From contig CM034543.1 of the NCBI GenBank assembly GCA_020002185.1, positions 26,093,462 through 26,157,461 on the forward strand: DNA of 64,000 nt. Direction: 5' to 3'. The DNA comes from Paraescarpia echinospica. Taxonomy: Eukaryota; Annelida; Polychaeta; Sabellida; Siboglinidae. The first letter of the stretch is position 1. Every line of letters starts with the position of its first letter. Positions 12,690 to 61,690 of the stretch are shown piece by piece. The notes under the pieces were generated by a model. That model saw only the letters and a list, made by a program, of their open reading frames with translations. It did no database searches and had not been told where the DNA came from. The position numbers and the translations under genes are program-made.

Positions 12690-13399
12690 GATAAAAATCA
12701 TCTAGAAAAATATATCATATCTCAAACACGAAAGTAAGTTACTGTAAATAACTGTCGCTGTGTGTTTTAAAATACACCTCCAATTGGTGTATCAAAGGTC
12801 TATGATCCAAAGTAGTGAATGAACATAGAAAGTTAAAATGGCAATTTAATTAAGAATTCATCTTTAAGATCAGTTTCAAATGGCGGCGAAAATATATTAT
12901 ATCCAACTGAAATAGCACTGAGAGGGAGTGAATTACAAAGAGTTGGCGCACCAACCGAGACACCCTACGTCCAAATATTCAATTCAGCTCACTAACTTGT
13001 ATTGGATTCTGTCCTTTATACTAATTAATACTAAAGCTGGAAAGAAGAATAGCCTCGATTATCCGGGCTCCGTATTACGGCGCCACTCTTTGTCGCTCAC
13101 ATGATAACCTGGACACTTTGGCAGATGACTGGTAACCAATGAAATGTCCTCTCCTGTTATGCCGTAAAATAAAAAAATTCCGTTTTATGCGAAACATTCG
13201 AACCAAACAGTCACTCACAAAAAGACAAAACACCACTCGATAGAAGGAAATAGAAGAACTGATTCATGCTTATCTGTTAGTGCGCTTCTAGTTACGTGCG
13301 CCATAGTACCGTACTGTGACGTAACGAAACATCCGAAATGTAGCTCCAGAGTCATTTCCGCGTCTTCATAACGGTCGTTATTTTCATGTATGTAGTACA
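12690..13399. other. No gene recognised
   Basis: No recognisable coding sequence; unique-looking AT-rich DNA up to the tRNA-derived repeat. Confidence 0.4.
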
Positions 13400-13790
13400 T
13401 TCATATAGAACCCAGTGGGTCCAATGATACAGTGCATTACACTGTCTACACTGTTTGCTCGGCGTCTCTCACACGCCCGACTGGAAGCAACTCCAGCCGC
13501 TTGGAGTAAGATCCAGTGGGTTAGAGATATAGACCACCACTCTGTGAGTCCTCGGCAGGTTACACATTTACCCCCTGTGTGGGATATTTTACTTCCCCTG
13601 GAATAGACACCATATAGAAGGGACCAACGGCTTTTAGTGTCTCTTCCGAAAGACACAAGCAAGGTGGGGTGAACGAAATTTCGTAAGTTTTGAATTGGCG
13701 TCAAGTGGAATCGAACCACCGTCCCCTCGATCGACAGTCCGGCGCTCTATGCTCTTTACTGTCGTGTGAGCTACGAACTGAGGGGGAACG
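13400..13790 (-). repeat. tRNA-derived SINE-like repeat
   Basis: The right end, read on the minus strand, carries GTTCGTAGCTCACACGACAG (box A-like) and, about 45 bp on, GGTGGTTCGATTCCAC (box B). The tail extends left over roughly 300 bp. This is the layout of a tRNA-headed SINE on the minus strand. The body is unlike the SINE family in introns 3 and 4. An open frame through it is incidental. Confidence 0.6.
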
Positions 13791-14943
13791 AAAAGCCAAG
13801 AAAACATAAATCAGGGACCAGTACCGAGAAGAGAACATGAACGGAAGTGAACAACAACAGCATGTATAAACAATACAAGTACACTTTATTCAGCCGATCT
13901 GTAATAACAATGATCAAGATGAAAGATGGACAACTATGTTATAATACTGTCCTATATACAGCAAATATTAATGCGTGACCCACGTAAGTCGAAAGATAAA
14001 CTTGTGATTTGTCGTGCGATCTGTTGCAACCACAGAACCACTACCTTGTGTAATTTGAATGAACTGGTCCACAATGACTTAGTCCAGTCTAACAACTACT
14101 ATCGGTGGCGTCAACGCAGCCGTATTTGAACCGAGAGGTGGCTACAGTTTGGCCACAATACAGCGTAAGTGAAGCACGCGTGTGCGCGTGTGATGAAATC
14201 ACACACGCGCATGCGCACGCACGCGCGCGCACACACACGCACGCGCACAAACACACGCACCACACTTACACACCCAAGCGGACGAATGCTCACTCACTAA
14301 CTCACTCACTCACTCACTAACTCACTCAAGAGTTAAATATTAGGTTTGCGAACAAAGAACGTGACTGAACAAGATCGTCATCACTATGAGCGAGATAATA
14401 TAAATATAATAAGCAATTTTAAATGATCTGGCTCGGGTCAAAACAGTCTCAAACCGGAACGATACCATATAAATGTTGACATATACTCATATTCCCGTAC
14501 ACGGGTATAAGCCTATATGAACATGCACACATACACACATATATGTAATGCACTCCCCACGCCCTCATTCGTCTCGCACGCATGCATGCACGCACACAGA
14601 CGAACTCGTACACATACGCACAGGCACGCACGCATGCATGCATGCATACAAAACACGTTCACAGGTAAACACATACTTACGTGTGTGATATTTGACTAGA
14701 TAATAAATTGAAATAACATATGTACATGATAAATAACCAATGATCTTCAGCGACACATTCCGAATCGTCGTCTCGGGATTGACGTGGAAACAACGCCTGT
14801 AGAACGCACACTGAAGCTTAAAAAATTACACCGTAAGTTCAAAACATTGCTGGATCGAGTGTTTTTTTCAGCACTATTCGGACATCGATACATCTCCGTG
14901 TTCGACTGTCCGTCGTCCTGGCGTACGTTGTTCACAATGAGCG
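13791..14943. other. Downstream flank / 3' UTR region of the host gene, with microsatellites
   Basis: The 3' UTR of the minus-strand gene should lie here, but I see no clear AATAAA on that strand close to the stop, so the transcript end is undefined. A (CACG)n-rich tract with (CTCA)n lies at 14185-14330 and a (GCAT/GCAC)n tract at 14576-14650. Confidence 0.4.
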
Positions 14944-53016
<38,073 letters not shown>

Positions 53017-53889
53017 GGTAGCGGCTACTGTGTCAGCTTCGTCAGAATGTCCAAATGGTCAGTTGCACGGCTTAGTCGGTCTCCGGTGCACCTAGCGTCA
53101 ACTGTCATTAGGAGAGACAGAATGATGTCAATTAGACATTACGTCATAACCTTTGTGTTAGAGCAAAGTTGCATTGTGTCACATTTTTAGAATGGTTCAG
53201 GAGTAGGCCTAAGAACTATTCTCCACAACGTCGTAACGATCTGTCGGGTTTTCATTCATGTGATATCCATACGACATCGTCTCAATGACTATCACCTTAA
53301 TGCACGCGTCTTTTTGCCTGAGGCGTTTCGGTGTAACTCACATTGCTACAGACGCGCAATCGACTAATTAGCTCACTTCGTGCGGAGAGTCTCCATGCGA
53401 ACATAATCAAATAGAATTAATGAGCTACAGCCTTAAGTCGTGTTCATCTACATAATTCATATGCGACGGAAATTTCATCACGCGGTAATTTTCCTCAGAA
53501 GTCCACGTAAATGGGTACAGTGTATATAGCATTGGGTGACCCGCCTTGGGGCTTCGATGTATTTCTAATGTGCAGGACAGGAGTGACAAAGAAACTTCAC
53601 CGACTTTATTATTCTGTATAAAATTTGAATATGACATTACGTGGCATGGATAAAATATAATTTTTGTCGTGTACAGGAACTTCGTGTAACATTAAAGGAA
53701 ATAAAAATAAGGCATTAGCTAAAATCCTTTTTCCATGTGTACACAAAGTGTAACATTGTATGTAACATTTGACAACATTAAACAGATACAGAAAAATACA
53801 TTTGTAGCATAAATTCGATTTTAAGCCCGTCTGTGAAGCGATTCCCGCGGAAAATGAAATTTTAATGAGCTAGACGATCACGTGGTATC
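53017..53889. other. Upstream flank of the host gene
   Basis: The promoter and 5' UTR of the minus-strand gene should lie here; I see no convincing TATA or initiator. A minus-strand open stretch at 53425-53637, preceded by an acceptor-like TTTTATACAG and ending in TAG, could be a terminal exon of a neighbouring gene, but its content (SLLSCTLEIHRSPKAGHP) is not recognised. Confidence 0.35.
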
Positions 53890-54345
53890 GTGACGTCACT
53901 TATGACACACACTCGCATCAGGCCGACCTTTTCCATGCATTCAGAGCATGTTTACAAGGATAGCTTTTGGGTCGAAACGAGCGTCAGAACGAGTTATTGT
54001 GCAATATTCCGACGTAATACAAACACTAGTCATCATAGAGGAACAAACATTTATCTTACGGTTCCACATGAATCGAATTTTATTCAAAACAACGAATGCG
54101 AATGGGCCTACACTACAACTACAAGTCGACTAGGTTTCGCCGAGCTTGGGCTCGTTTTCAGAATAATTATATCGAATGCAACCAACGGGAGATAATCTAC
54201 ACCAATAAAGATACATAGCAAACATGTATTGTATCCAGCTACATAAAGTAACGTGTATAATCTCATAATAGCACTAGAATATCGATATATATGAAGGAGT
54301 TGTACAATTTATCATAACAACTTAAATCAGTCAGATAGTTTCCAT

Positions 54346-54428
54346 TGTTCCCGCTAGCTCAGTTGGTAGGTGCGTTGGTTACTTTTCGTTTATTTTATAA
54401 TCGGACGACGCCGGTTCAATCCTGACAG
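54346..54428 (+). repeat. tRNA-like sequence in the left arm
   Basis: CCCGCTAGCTCAGTTGGTAGG gives a good box A and GCCGGTTCAATCC a good box B, about 50 bp apart. The acceptor and T stems do not pair well and the anticodon arm is AT-rich and long, so this is a tRNA-derived promoter region rather than a working tRNA gene. Confidence 0.6.
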
Positions 54429-54896
54429 CATGCAAACCTTTGATTTTCTTTACACTTTTTTTGTTTATGTTTTTACGAAGTAATATAAACAAAATCATGT
54501 TATACTATAATGCACTGTTTGTAAATATTTTTTATTTTTGTAGCAATTATTTATTCGCCACAAAAATTAAAATATGGTCATTATATATAACGATGTTTCT
54601 AAATTGTACTTATCCAGACAGATCTCAATCTGTTTTCACATGTATAATTACAATATATTACCGTACAATATATTTACAATTAATAAATTATATATCCATT
54701 ACATTATATTTGTTTGGATAAATAAAATTTATAAACATCGTTATATAATGACCATATTTTCATTTTTGTGGCGAATAAATAGTTACTACAAAAATAAATA
54801 TTATTTACAAACAGTGCATTATAGTATAAAATGTTTATATTACTTCGTGAAAACATAAACAAAAAAGTGTAAAGAAAATCAAAGGTTTGCATGCTG

Positions 54897-54983
54897 TCAG
54901 GATTGAACCGGCGTCGCCCGATTGTAAAATAAATGACAAGTAATCAACGCGCTTACCCATTGAGCTAGCGGGACCAACGGAAA
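54897..54983 (-). repeat. tRNA-like sequence in the right arm
   Basis: The inverse copy of the left-arm sequence: GTCCCGCTAGCTCAATGGGT and GCCGGTTCAATCC on the minus strand. The two point toward each other, so Pol III transcripts, if any, would run into the loop from both sides. Confidence 0.6.
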
Positions 54984-55163
54984 CTCCTTGACTGATTTAA
55001 GTTGTTATGATAAATTGTACAACTCCGTCATATATCGATATTTTAGTGCTATTATGAAATTTAGATTTAACAAGATTTAACAAGATTGCCATCCAGAGAA
55101 TTAACTCTAGATGGCAGGTGGACAAGGAAGCCCTTTGGCTTATCGAGAGTCCAACCCTTTTAT

Positions 55164-58062
55164 CTACATATATCCAGCCCTTCTGAGGTATGTGTCGATT
55201 TTATTTTTAAACATATTCACACTACTAGCACCCACACAATCATCAGATAATCTGTTCCATTCATTTACAGTCCTTTGTGAAAATGAGAACTTTCTCACGT
55301 CTAATCTACACTGCTCCTTTACTAATGTAACTTTATGTCCTCTAGTCTTTCTATCTTTCTTAACTGAAAAAAACATATTTCTATCAATATTTTCATAACC
55401 ATTCAATATTTTAGACACTTCTATCTGATCTCCTCTCAATCTCCTGGTCTCTAGTGTTGTTAAACCACATTCTTTTAGGCGTTTTTCATAACTAAGATCC
55501 CTCAGTTTTGGTATCATTTTAGTCGCTCTCCTCTGTACTCTTTCTAGCATATCTATGTCCTTCTTGCGGTATGGCCTCCACGCTTGTATACAATATTCTA
55601 AATGAGGCCTAACTATTGTTTTGTACAGTGGTATTATTAGTTCTTTTTCTTTATATGCTATATTTCGCCTAATCAATCCAAGGATTTGATTTCCTTTGAA
55701 GCTGCAATTCCACACTGCTCTGAAACCTTCATGTCAGCACTAATTGTCAGCCCTAAGTCTTTTTCTTTTACAGTAGTACTTAGTACAGTTCCCCCCATTG
55801 TATATTCTACATATTCGTTCCCATGTCCTGTGTGGAGGCATTTACATTTCCCAAAATTGAACAACATTTGCCACTTTTCAGACCATTTGATCAACCTGTC
55901 AAGATCATCTTGTAAATGCTGTCTATCACCATCACTTTCAATCCTTCTAAACACTTTTGTATCATCTGCAAATTTCAACACCTTGCTAGCTATATCATCG
56001 TCCAAATCGTTTATATATATTAAGAATAATATAGGTCCCAGTACTGATCCCTGTGGAACCCCACTCAAACTGATTTCCAGTTTGAAGCCTCCCCATCAAC
56101 AACTACCCGTTGTCTTCTGTCAATCAGCCATTTTTCTATCCAGTTAATTATACCATTTCCTATGCCATGGGCCTTTAGTTTAAGCAGTAATCTCTGATGT
56201 GGCACTTTGTCGAAAGCTTTTTGAAAATCTAAGTAGATGATATCTACTGGTGATCCATCATCTACCCACTTAGTGATATCTTCCAAAAAACATAACATAT
56301 TTGTTAAGCATGACCTCGCTTTTAGAAACCCATGTTGAGATGGGTTTATCAAGTAAGTTATGTTTAACAAGAAAATCCACCATGTGATCTTTAATTAGTC
56401 TTTCTAATAATTTACAAATCACCGATGTTAAACTAACTGGTCTATAATTATTTGACTTGTTTCTCGAACCTTTTTTAAATAACGGTATAATGTTTGCTTC
56501 TTTCCATTCTAAAGGAACCACTCCCTCTTCTAATGACAAGTTGAAAACTGTTGCAAGCGGTATGCTAATTTGTTCTACAATTTCCACTAGTAGTTTGGGT
56601 GGAATACCATCCACTCCAGGTGATTTATTTTCCTTCATAGCCCTAATTTTCTTAGCTACCATTTCTGGGGTTACAATTAACTGTCTTAAATAGTCTGATT
56701 CTGCCCCCTTGAACTTAGCCTCTGGTACTGGCAGTGAACTAGTGTCTTCTCTGGTAAACACTGAACTAAAATACTCATTTAGGTCTTCTGCCATTAAGAA
56801 TCCTTCTGATATTATATTTCCAGCACTATCTTCTAGAGGACCGACCTTATCCTGAACTTTCTGTTTGCTTCGAACATACGCATAAAAACTCTTGCTGTCA
56901 TGTTTTATATTACAAGCTAATTTATGTTCATAGCTTCTCTTTGAATTTCTAATTTCAGCTGTAGCTTGGTTTAGTGCTTCTTTATAAATGTTGTAGTCTT
57001 CGTCATTTCCAGTACGTCTATATGACTTCCACATCATTTGTTTATACTTAATTTTTCTAATGGCTTCTTTCGATAAGTATTTCTTTCTGGTCCGTTTCCC
57101 TTGTTTTTTGAAGGGAACAAATTTATCTACGATGCACTCTATTTCATTCTTTAAGATATTCCAGCATTCTGTTGCTGTCTTATTCTTCAGTGTATTATTC
57201 CAGTCTATCTTTGCTAAATATTTCCTCATTTCCTTATATCTTCCTTTGTGGAAATTTCTCCTCAACTGCTTTTTATTATTTCTTTCTGATTTTACTTTGA
57301 TGGTAAAATGTATCTGGTTGTGATCACTACTTCCCAGAGGCTCACATAATTTAACATTGTCAACTAATTCATTCTGTGAGGACAAAACTAAGTCTAACAC
57401 ATTTCTCTCCCTGGTTGGTTCTAGCACATGTTGAGAAAGGAAACTATCTTGTACTAAAACTAAAACTTGTGGTCCTCACTACCCATACTCTGTAGAGATT
57501 TCCATTTTATATGCCCATGGTTAAAATCCCCCATAATAACACAGTCCCGTTTGCTCACTTCCCTTATAGCGTTTTGTATTTTTTCATTCTCTTCTATGCT
57601 TATGTTTGGACTTCGATAAACTAATCCAACCGTTAACGTTGAGTTTCCTGTAACTATGTTACACCAAACAGCTTCTTCGCAATCTGCTTCTCTGTCTAAT
57701 TTTATTTCATAAGCCTGGATAGATTCTTTAATATATAAAATAACTCCACCTCCCCTTCTTCCTATTCTATCTTTCCTAAACATTACATATCCTGTCAGTC
57801 CCAATTCGGCATCTGATATATCGGTGGTTGCCCATGATTCGGTTATACCTATTATGTGAGGGTCAATATCTTCTACCATAATGTTTAGTTCATTTCTTTT
57901 GTTTACTATACTCCTTGCATTTAAACAAACACATTTATACCCAGCTTCAGAACAGTTTTCCAGACTGTTCTTTGCTGAATTATTTTTGCTGCCTTTATCT
58001 ATGCCTCCAGTTTCAGGCTTCTCTGCGAGTCCCCCCTGCGAATTTAGTTTAAATAGATGCAA
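55164..58062 (-). pseudogene. CR1 copy 3 ORF2: endonuclease and reverse transcriptase, frame-broken
   Basis: Pieces in order: endonuclease N-terminus (CVCLNARSIVNKRNELN, GITESWATTD, RIGRRGGGVILYIKE, VIMGDFNHGHIKW); a break at about 57460 from one missing T in a T-run relative to the 1.4 kb copy; LGSSDHNQIHF through a linker to RT (KSPGVDGIPPKLL, EWKEANIIPLFKKGS); a break near 56355 with an extra AAGT; NPSQHGFLKARS and YLDFQKAFDKVPH; a break near 56080; SGVPQGSVLGPILF and the catalytic LKFADDTKV; a frame change near 55700; and the tail RRKDIDMLERVQRRATKMI. It would be the EN/RT protein for target-primed insertion if intact. The reading frame begins right at the end of ORF1. Confidence 0.88.
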
Positions 58063-59447
58063 CCTGTCCCACTGTCAACAGATCGCAGCAGATTCTCTGA
58101 GAATACTGCTGCCCCCTTTCCACTTAGATGGAGGCCATCTCTCATGTACATATCTTCTCTCCCAACAAAGTACCCCCATAAATCTATGAATCCCACGCCC
58201 TCTTCCTCACACATCTGCTCAACTAGTGCGTTGATCGCCATCCTCTTACAGTTTCTGTATCTTGCCCCCCTTCCTCCCATTACTGGCAAAATTCCTGAGA
58301 GAATAACCTGTTCCACTCTTGTCTTCTTTAGCTTCCTCACTAGATGTCTGTACTTCTGAACTATCCCAGTTGTTCCCTCCTTGTCTGCATTGTTTGTCCC
58401 AACGTGTACTAGTATAGACCCTCCCTTGCCATGCCCCAATACCTTCTCTACCCTTTCGGTCACATGCTCTATCCTAGCCCCCGGTAGACATACAACAACG
58501 TCCTTCCCCTCGCATATAGTCTTGTCTGTTTTTCTCAAAATTGAATCGCCCATAAACACTCTCTCTTTTCTCTTTGCCCCCTCAATCACTGCCTCGGAGT
58601 AGCTCCTCCGGTTTGCATATGTCTGGTTGTTGTCTTTTCCTCTTGCCATCTTCTCTCCTGTCACATTCTCTTCCATTCCCTTCTTTCCTGTCGCGTTTTC
58701 TCTTATCCCCTTTCCTCCTGTCATCTTCTCTTCTAGCACATTTACTCTCACTTCCTTTCGTCCCTTCTTCTTTCCTCCCATCACATTTTCTTCTCTCCTC
58801 TCCCGTCCCTTTTCCCCGGCTACCTCCTTCACTACGGTCACTTTCTCCCCTGTCACCTTCACGCCTGTCATGTTTTCTGTTTTTTGCTGAACACTCTGTC
58901 TTCTTCCATCAGTCTTCTGTCTCACAGTCTTACCAACTGCCTCTGTGGTATCTACCTCTTCACCACCTGTATCGCTGTCGTGTCTCTCCTCGTTCTCTAC
59001 AGTCTGACTACCTGCTGATCTATCCCCACTGGCCCGTTTTCTCTTCCTCTGCCGAACACTTTTCCTCCGTCCCTCTGTTTTCTCAATGTCTTGTTCCTTC
59101 ACACCGGTCACCTTCCTTCCTCTCAGTCTCCTTTCTTCAGTCTCCGTGTCACAACTCTGCTCCTTCTGTGTTGTAGAATTCTCAACTCTCTCCGCGTCAT
59201 CCCTCTCTGCTCCATCTATTTCTATGTTGAGTCTCGCCTCCATCTCCTTCACTATATCCGTCAACTTACACACCTCCTTCATCAGACATTCCACCCTCAA
59301 ACACCCCATACACCGAAAGGTGAATCCGTCATCTTTGGTCTCTGCCCATGATTTTGGACAGCCAGACAACGCAAAATCCACCCAGCTCTGGCAGTCGTTG
59401 CAAACTAGGTGTCGTTTTGCCCTGAGTTGCCGCTTGCAAGGTGCCAT
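58044..59447 (-). CDS. CR1 copy 3 ORF1 protein: Cys-rich N-terminus, basic repeats, SGNH esterase
   Basis: An intact 467-residue frame from a true ATG (MAPCKRQLRAKRH). Residues 1-50 hold a C-x2-C ... C ... C-x2-C pattern (VCNDCQSW, GCPKSW, RCMGCLRV) like a zinc-binding finger, followed by a short coiled-coil-like helix. About residues 90-290 are Lys/Arg/Glu-rich with many TGxK-type units (VTGVK, VTGEK, MTGGK), probably nucleic-acid binding. Residues 300-467 form an SGNH-hydrolase/esterase-like domain with VFMGDSILRK (catalytic Ser block), VHVGTNN, LSGILPVMGG and DGLHLSGKG (catalytic Asp-His block). Esterase-bearing ORF1 is known in CR1 elements. The stop overlaps the start region of ORF2, so ORF2 may be translated by reinitiation; that is inference. 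Confidence 0.88.
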   Translation of the reverse strand: MAPCKRQLRAKRHLVCNDCQSWVDFALSGCPKSWAETKDDGFTFRCMGCLRVECLMKEVCKLTDIVKEMEARLNIEIDGAERDDAERVENSTTQKEQSCDTETEERRLRGRKVTGVKEQDIEKTEGRRKSVRQRKRKRASGDRSAGSQTVENEERHDSDTGGEEVDTTEAVGKTVRQKTDGRRQSVQQKTENMTGVKVTGEKVTVVKEVAGEKGRERREENVMGGKKKGRKEVRVNVLEEKMTGGKGIRENATGKKGMEENVTGEKMARGKDNNQTYANRRSYSEAVIEGAKRKERVFMGDSILRKTDKTICEGKDVVVCLPGARIEHVTERVEKVLGHGKGGSILVHVGTNNADKEGTTGIVQKYRHLVRKLKKTRVEQVILSGILPVMGGRGARYRNCKRMAINALVEQMCEEEGVGFIDLWGYFVGREDMYMRDGLHLSGKGAAVFSENLLRSVDSGTGCIYLN

Positions 59448-59943
59448 ATCAGAATTTATTTATGTTCAAAGTAGTTTTATGTAGTCTTTGAAAAGACTTT
59501 TCTGTGTACAATTTACACCAGATTGTTTAGGTTATAGTTAGTTATATTTGTTAACACACAGTGACACACCGTGCCTTACCTAATTATACACGTTACTTTA
59601 TGTAGCTGGATACAATATATGTTTGCTATGTATATTTATTGGTTTAGATTATCTCCCGTTGGTTGCATTCGATATAATTATTCTCAAAACGAGCCCAAGC
59701 TCGGCGAAACCTAGTCGACTTGTAGGCCCATTCGCATTCGTTGTTTTGAATAAAATTCGATTCATGTGGAACCGTAAGATAACTGCTTGTTCCTCTATGA
59801 TGACTAGTGTTTGTATTACGTCGGAATATTGCACAATAACTCGTTCTAACGCTCGTTTCGACCCAAAAGCTATACTTGTAAACATGCTCTGAATGCACGG
59901 AAAGGGTCGGCCTGATGCGAGTTTGAGTCATAAGTGACGTCAC

Positions 59944-60699
59944 ATCTCGGCATCCCGAAAAGCGCGCCAAAAATATGCATATTCGAAAATGTCCGGATGC
60001 ACACCATAAAATGTGGAATTTCTAATTCGTTGAATTTTTTTGAATTTTTTGGCTTGTTGGACGTGGAAATAGATAGCAGGATGTAATATAACATGAATTC
60101 GAGCAATAAATGTTTTTATTCCCTTTAACTGTGCGGTGTATAGCTTTTGTTATCAACTTGCGTTAGAAATGGCGCTACGTCGATAACTAGGGTTGTCCGT
60201 GTTTCTTATGCAAATACAACTCCAGTGAAGCAATGTTCTATAAACCCATAGGTATATATACTGAAAACATAAGTAAACAAATGGGGCATAACAGAGTAGA
60301 CCACGCAGTTTTATATTAACGCTGGTAACATAACATGCTGCTGAATTTGCTCGTGAAGTTATTAATACCTAATACCATTAGCTAGATCAATATTGTTTTT
60401 CCAATTGAGTACATATGAAGAATCCAGTGAAATATAATTTAATGTTGGCACGGTGTATTAATGTCACCGGTTAATTGTGTAGGGTAAGCAGAGGCCATGC
60501 ACCATCTGTACTATGCACATTGTATGTTGTGACTGCGCGGAGGACGTTCAAAGAAATTAGATCAAATTTGCAAACAGGAATAGACTGATTGAGGAACTGA
60601 GGAGTTATTCCTCGATTGCCGGGGTTTTCACAATAATCCTGAAGAAGAAGAAGTACCTTGCAATTTATGCTATATTTATGCTTATGGTATATTTATGCT
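59944..60699. other. No gene recognised
   Basis: Unique AT-rich DNA without recognisable coding sequence or repeats. Confidence 0.4.
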
Positions 60700-60862
60700 T
60701 TAAAATCTAAGTAGATGATATAAACTGGTGATCCCTCGTCTTCCCACTAAGTGATATCTTCCAAAAAACATAACAAATATTTGTTAAGCATGACATCGTT
60801 TTTAGAAACCCATGTTGAGATGGGTTTATCAAGTTATGTTTAACAAGAAAATCCACCATGTG
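60700..60862 (-). pseudogene. CR1 reverse-transcriptase fragment
   Basis: About 160 bp closely matching 56225-56390 of copy 3 (the ATGTTGAGATGGGTTTATCAAG block encoding NPSQHG). Isolated, truncated at both ends. The sequence GTGAGTGATGTATACGG occurs at its right edge and again about 42 bp further on. Confidence 0.8.
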
Positions 60863-61690
60863 AGTGATGTATACGGATGAAGGCGAAGCACAGGTAAATC
60901 TGTGAGTGATGTATACGGCAATGCTATGAACTGCATTAGGGACTTCAAGTATTTCCCTTTTTATGACAAAGCACAGTTATTTGCCAGTGAACTTGCGCAC
61001 CGACAAAATGAAGTGATGCAAGAAGACGACCACGGAAAATACAATAATTGCCAGACACGTCTGCATTCTTCGCCCTGTACCGACTATCCTTTTATCTTCG
61101 TCTGTCTGCGTGCATCGCTTTTTCTTAGTGCACCGGCGAAAGGATACTCGGTCTGAAAACGAGACCTGTTCCAAGCTTCATGACACACGATGTATTTTCG
61201 GTATTCCGTCCGGAATCAAAGTTGCATGTTTTGGCCAAACTAACACAAATGTCGATCATTCAATAGGTAGGAAACGATGCGTAAAATACACATATATAAT
61301 AGTTTCTAAGATACATCGGAATGTTGGTATTTTATGATGGACGATTGCACTTATCTTCGTTACATGCTTACTAGCTTGACTCACTATTATTATTATGCAA
61401 GCATCGTTATCGTATAAAGCCCGGCATACACGTAACGACGCGATTGAGTTTTAGTGGGTTTTTTTATTTGCGACTTTTTTGCGAAAATACGTCGAGTCGT
61501 TACGTGTACGACCCCCTCCAGGGGCGCATACACGTTATGACGCGACTGGCAGCTGCGACAGGTTGATGCATGCACTCCTGTTGGTAGCGGTTGGAACTGC
61601 CGCCTCTGCCTGGCGGAATCCTGTGGAACTATTCGAAAATGGCGGGGTTGTCTGCTCATCAAACTGTTTAATTCTCGACTTCAAATGTTT
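60863..61690. other. No gene recognised; contains a hairpin repeat
   Basis: ACACGTAACGAC at 61428-61439 is exactly inverted at 61496-61507 (GTCGTTACGTGT), and a related ATACACGTTATGACGCGAC follows at 61528. This looks like the ends of small MITEs. Nothing coding is recognised. Confidence 0.5.

Larger units (their letters stand above)
55058..59581 (-). mobile_element. CR1-type LINE, copy 3, near full length
   Basis: About 4.5 kb inserted in the right arm of the foldback. The 3' end has the GATTTAACAA 10-mer twice (from 55064). The 5' end is near 59581, about 130 bp before the ORF1 ATG. ORF1 is intact and ORF2 has several frame breaks. The site is recognised because the intact left arm reads straight through the equivalent position (near 54263). 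Confidence 0.9.
53890..59943. mobile_element. Long inverted repeat (foldback) with tRNA-like arms, split by a CR1
   Basis: The left arm runs from GTGACGTCAC at 53890 to about 54600. The right arm is its inverse in two pieces, about 54735-55057 and 59582-59943, again ending in GTGACGTCAC. Without the CR1, each arm is about 700 bp and the loop about 130 bp. Arms match at roughly 90 percent by eye (for example CATGCAAACCTTTGATTTTC at 54432 and its inverse near 54895). Short open frames shared by both arms (such as FRRNTNTSHHRGT) are broken differently and are probably not genes. No transposase is seen. Confidence 0.8.

Noticed and set aside
54346..54428. A functional tRNA gene.
   Set aside because: Boxes A and B are present but the acceptor and T stems do not pair and the anticodon arm is too long; it repeats inverted in the other arm.
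58574..59176. A 200-codon plus-strand Ser/Pro/Leu-rich frame.
   Set aside because: Antisense shadow of the Lys/Glu-rich linker of CR1 ORF1.
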